DNA of 64,000 bases from Acorus gramineus (taxonomy: Eukaryota > Streptophyta > Magnoliopsida > Acorales > Acoraceae), in NCBI GenBank assembly GCA_030737835.1, contig JAUJYN010000028.1, forward strand, positions 310,001 to 374,000, read 5' to 3'. The position numbers and the translations under genes were made by a program. The notes under the pieces are model-generated. The model worked only from the letters and a program-made list of their open reading frames with translations. It had not been told where the DNA came from and searched no databases. Every line of letters begins with the position of its first letter. Position 1 is the stretch's first letter. This document shows positions 60,346-64,000 of this stretch, piece by piece.

Positions 60346-60570
60346 AGAAATGGTGACAAATAGAAGGTGGTGCTCTTAATCATTTTATCTTAGAAGTGTT
60401 TCAATGCCTCTCGTCAGTTGAGGAGGTGGTGTCTAAAGTAGTTTAGGTGGTGGCAATATTTTTCCCCTATATAATATATGGTTAGAGCGAGTTTGGTTAT
60501 ATCGTGCTAGAGCATAAAATAAAATCTATTTTATAGTATTCAAAATTAGAATATAAAAATCCAACACACA

Positions 60571-60625
60571 TCCGTTGTAGTCTAGTTGGTTAGGATACTT
60601 GGCTCTCACTCGAGAGACCCAGGTT
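60571..60625 (+). tRNA. Truncated tRNA-Glu(CTC)-like sequence
   Basis: TCCGTTGTAGTCTAGTTGGT begins a 55 nt match to the 5' two thirds of plant tRNA-Glu: acceptor 5' strand, D arm and anticodon arm with loop CTCTCAC (anticodon CTC). The T arm and 3' acceptor strand are absent. AT-rich DNA follows from AGAAAAATA. It is a pseudogene or the head of a tRNA-derived SINE. Confidence 0.7.
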
Positions 60626-61035
60626 AGAAAAATATTTTTATTAGTTTTATATTTGGATAAGGAGAAAAAAATCTCTCTTTATATATGTGTGTGTGTATAT
60701 ATATGAATCAGATAATATCATATTTATATTCACCAAATTAATCTTAATACTTTAATTGATTTTTATGTAAATATATTCTATTATACTAAGTGAAAATGTT
60801 TAAGTTTTCAAGTCTGTTTCTTTGTAACATTTTTATTTTTTAAATTTACCCTTAGTTATTATTTATCTTTGATTTTATATTAAGGTTAAGAATGGAAAAA
60901 TATTTTTATTAGTTTTATACTTGGATAAGGCTAAAAAAATCTATATCTTTATATGTGTGTATATATAAATCGGATAATATCATATTCATATTCACCAAAT
61001 TAATCTCAATATTTTAATTGATTTTTATAGATATA
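60623..61035. repeat. Direct repeat, two copies of about 140 bp
   Basis: AATATTTTTATTAGTTTTAT through ACTTTAATTGATTTTTAT at about 60628-60775 recurs at about 60898-61030 with substitutions. The first copy follows the tRNA-like head; the second has only GGTTAAGAATGG before it. The two could be tails of a SINE-like family. Confidence 0.55.
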
Positions 61036-62502
61036 CTGAATAAATGGTGGTGATCGTGTCATATCATCATATTTATTATTGTATTATTATTTTTAATAGA
61101 TTTAGATTTAGATAATAATGAAATATAGATGTAAATATCTAATTTTGGATCAAATATGAGTTTTAATGTTTGACCTTATTATTTATAATCAAATACTCAT
61201 TTTTGAGAAAAACCTATTTGATAATTATAAGTATGTATAAATTTTTTTTTTCCAATGAGATATTGATCACCTAAATCAGAGTTATACTTGAAAAATTATG
61301 AATTTCTAAAGAATTTTGGTTATAGTTTAATTCTTAGTTTTTTTTGTATGTATTTATACATTGGATAATATCATCCATATCCACCAAATCTTAATGATTT
61401 TTTTTTATATATATATACTCCTAAAAAATCATATTTTAGCAAAATATCCCTGATGATTTATTATTCGAAAAGGGTTTAAATTGTAATATTTTTTTTATCC
61501 ATTCAAGCAATGTTGTTGGTTTTAGAGTTTCAAATGTGATATTTTTAGAATATAGCGTTAGTTGATCGATATACATACAAAAAATTCATTTTGAGTTATA
61601 ACATATCTCTTTTATGTATAATTTCATAATAAATTATACAAATGATTAATTTAATTAATTATTAATAAAAAATTTATTATAATATTTATGTATATATAAC
61701 ATAATATGTTATATCGCATATAAATGGATTGAAAAAAATTGAAGGTATTGGTTGTGGACATCTCCATGAAATTTTATAGATGAGGTCATTTAAAAAAATA
61801 AATTCGATAAATTTTTTTTGAAATATACTCTTACTATATATTTATCAAAAGCATAAACTTTCCTTTTGAAAATAAAACAACAATTTAGATTAATAAAAAA
61901 ATAAGAAAAATGATATTTCTAGCCCCCATTGCAGCCCCAACTGCAGTCCACACTAGTTTTCTATTTTGTTAACCCCCCCATTGAAGTACATGCATGCATT
62001 TATATGAAATAAAGTATATACTGAGATATATTAGTGTATTTTTTTCGCATTGCAAAATGACAATTTTTTATGTCATACATTATGATAAAACCCTAAACAC
62101 TAAGATAGAGTAATATATATTAAATTATCATAGTGTATGAGGTTGCAAAACAGGCTGCAAAACGGACTAAGTGTATCAACGCTCAAAAAATAAACTATCA
62201 AAGAATTAAGAAAGAATGGTGCTTTGGTGGGTTCAATGGTGAGCTGTGTTGATGGCGATAGTAATAATTTAGATTAAAAAAATAAAAATAAAAATTGATG
62301 GGGTCAATTGACCGATCACAATGCATGTGGCACCGCTGCATTGCCCATGGTTGTGGACGGATTTTTTTATTTACACGCACATCGTGTGTGGGAGAAGACT
62401 AATATATCCTAATTTATATTATTATTTCTATAAAATCGACCGATACTTCATTGATTATTATTTTTAATTGGTGAAATAGTATTCCATGGATTAGTAAATT
62501 TT
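61036..62502. other. AT-rich intergenic DNA, no gene seen
   Basis: Long A/T tracts and no supported ORF. Confidence 0.6.
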
Positions 62503-63490
62503 GTCTAATAAGGTATATGCTTTAATAAAAAATGTATATCACTTTATTTCAAATTAAAAGTGCATAAAAAATTTAACATGATATATACCTCACCTAATGA
62601 GGTATACTCACTAAAGGATGACATAGGCTCAATCCATGCCCCTGAGACCCGACTGCATGAGGTGGGCGGTAGATGTGTGAGTCTACTCGGTCTCTCGCAC
62701 ACCTTTGTTTTGTCGATTCTTTGTTTTCGTAGTTTCGTTTTGTATTTGTTTTTCTTATAATCATGAATGAACGGTTCTATATGGAGAACCTATGGGACCT
62801 CACCATTTCTTTCATCAACGGCGGGAGATGCGCGATTGCAGGGGCAAAGCAAGTCATACTCGTGGTTGAAATTTTCCGATAGTGGGAGTGGGCTAACTGA
62901 AAGCATGGTTCTCTTCCTCCTTCTCCCCTCCCCCTCCCTGGGGCTTTTTGGTTGCAAATCTCTTGTGACCTTAACCCTCTATATTTGTAAATCTCTTGTG
63001 ACCTTTCGTCTAATGAGGTATATGTTTTAATAAAAAGTATATATCACTTTATTTCAAATTAAAAGTGTATAAATTTTTTAACATGATATATACCTCACCA
63101 AATGAGGTATACTCACTGAAGGATGACATCAGCTCAACCCATGCCCTTGAGACCCGACTGCATGAGGCGGGCAATGGATGTGTGAGTCTGCTTGGTCTCT
63201 CGCACACCTTTGTTTTGTGGATTCTTTGTTTTCCTAGTTTCATTTTGTATTTGTTTTTTTATAATAATGAATAAACGGTTCCATATGGAGATCCTATGGG
63301 ATCTGACCATTTCTTTCATCAAGGGCTAGGGATGCGAGATTGTGGGTGCAAAGCAAGTCATACATGCAGTTGAAATTTTCAGATCGTGGGAGTGGGTTAA
63401 CTTAAAGCATGGTTCTCTTCCTCCTCCTTCCCCCCTCCCCCTCCCTGGGGCATTTTGGTTGCAAATCTCTTGTGACCTTACCCTCCTTCC
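62503..63490. repeat. Tandem duplication, period 505 bp
   Basis: GTCTAATAAGGTATATG at 62503 recurs as GTCTAATGAGGTATATG at 63008. The whole unit, including GAGACCCGACTGCATGAGG and CTCTCGCACACCTTTGTTTT, is repeated with scattered substitutions to about 63490. ORFs of 60-87 codons in each copy are not conserved in frame and have no domain. Confidence 0.85.
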
Positions 63491-63628
63491 CCGAGCTTCT
63501 CTTGGAATTTTCGTGTCGCAACACACAATTCATTGTATGTGAATTCTTTGGGATTCAGTGGAAATCTCTCAAAACTCTACTTCTTCCCACATAATTAACC
63601 ATCTTCTCCCTTTGGGAGAGGACTTTAA

Positions 63629-64000
63629 TGTCCCAGGCTTACACAATAAGAAATTATCCGCTTTGCCCCTAAATGGGCTCACGGGTTTAAAACGCGTCTT
63701 GGTGTGTAAAAGTTGTGCTCACATATAAGCACAGACTATCTCCTCCCATTAGGCGATGTGGGACTAAACACCCTCACCATCACCCAATCCATGGGCCTCT
63801 TGGACTCTTGGGCCTGGGCCAGGTGTCACAATCACCCCCCCTAATAGGCCACACGTCCTCGTGTGAGGCCACCCACACCCACCATCGCGTAATGGAAAGA
63901 CTTTGATACCAATTGTAACGCCTCAGGCTTACACATCAAAAAATTGTCCACTTTGCCCCTAAATGGGCTCACGGGTTTAAAATGCGTCTTGGTGTGTAAG
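63629..64000 (-). mobile_element. TRIM-like miniature LTR element, cut by window end
   Basis: LTR 1 (63629-63830, 202 bp) runs TGTCCCAGGCTTACAC...GGTGTCACA. A short internal region (63831-63913) begins with ATCACCCCCCCTAATAGG, the inverted polypurine tract, and ends with GACTTTGATACCAAT, the inverted primer site TTGGTATCAAAG. LTR 2 starts at 63914 (TGTAACGCCTCAGGCTTACA) and leaves the window. The internal region of about 83 bp cannot code for anything, so it is a terminal-repeat retrotransposon in miniature on the minus strand. A right target duplication is not visible. No 5S rRNA-like part (as in Cassandra) was seen in the complete LTR. Confidence 0.75.

Larger units (their letters stand above)
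57014..60473. mobile_element. Candidate TIR (Mutator-like) element
   Basis: The left end TATATGGGCAGAGATACTCC and following CACCACCC, and the right end read inverted (TATAGGGGAAAAATATTGCC, CACCACCT), are similar over roughly 50 bp. Both are rich in CCACC. Inside lie a C-rich possible leader (57090-57350), AT-rich intron-like DNA (57360-58350), a decayed ORF (58359-58628), a tandem array and a foreign-looking insert. No transposase is seen and the target duplication could not be fixed. It may be a non-autonomous Mutator-like element carrying gene fragments. Confidence 0.4.

Noticed and set aside
60571-60625. Functional tRNA-Glu gene
   Set aside because: T arm and 3' acceptor strand are missing, so it cannot fold into a mature tRNA.
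63629-63830. Cassandra-type TRIM with 5S rRNA domain
   Set aside because: The complete LTR shows no 5S-like sequence.

Overview
The window is nuclear chromosomal DNA of a flowering plant. One ordinary host gene is visible: a RABA1-type (Rab11-family) small GTPase with two coding exons separated by a 9.0 kb intron. Nearly everything else is transposable-element sequence, much of it nested, with lineages typical of angiosperms (Ty3/gypsy Tat and Tekay/Del, a short-LTR Ty1/copia, L1-type LINE, MITEs, a TRIM). The species cannot be named. The GC-rich third codon positions of the GTPase exons would suit a monocot or magnoliid but do not prove it.

Region 1 (1-11.3 kb) is a mosaic of broken gypsy pieces: a minus-strand Tekay-like internal region and LTR start (1-2611), an inverted LTR/internal segment (about 2612-4605), a Tat gag fragment joined to a truncated Tekay-type LTR (4664-7898), then degenerate LTR-like DNA. 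Region 2 (11.9-39.9 kb) is a nest. A Tourist-like MITE (TAA target duplication) was entered by a Tat element (target duplication TATAT). The Tat gag was interrupted by a Tekay-family LTR, now solo (TTCAT). That LTR was in turn interrupted by a non-autonomous gag-only Tekay element with 2.7-3.2 kb LTRs (GGATG). A separate 1,286 bp insertion (GCAGT) splits the Tat RNase H. The Tat element also carries a 96 bp tandem array and two antisense ORF blocks between pol and its 3' LTR. Its 5' side is abnormal: the left LTR has host flank on both sides like a solo LTR, and the internal region begins abruptly in gag after a second copy of that flank.

Region 3 (39.9-51 kb) holds the GTPase. Its intron contains a MITE-like GCTCG-rich repeat, a decayed L1-type LINE, a three-unit tandem repeat and a 200 bp MITE. 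Region 4 (52.0-57.0 kb) is a minus-strand copia element with 135 bp LTRs and an ATAAT target duplication. Its gag is replaced by GC-rich minisatellite DNA, and four nonsense codons interrupt an otherwise long pol frame. Region 5 (57.0-60.5 kb) is a candidate TIR element holding a decayed ORF, a roughly 90 bp tandem array and a foreign-looking insert. Region 6 (60.5-64 kb) is AT-rich intergenic DNA with a truncated tRNA-Glu(CTC)-like sequence, a 505 bp tandem duplication and a TRIM element cut by the window end.

The RABA1 gene is the only feature here likely to encode a working protein. All transposon coding regions are interrupted or incomplete. Target-site duplications and frame continuity across insertions allow the order of several events to be read.
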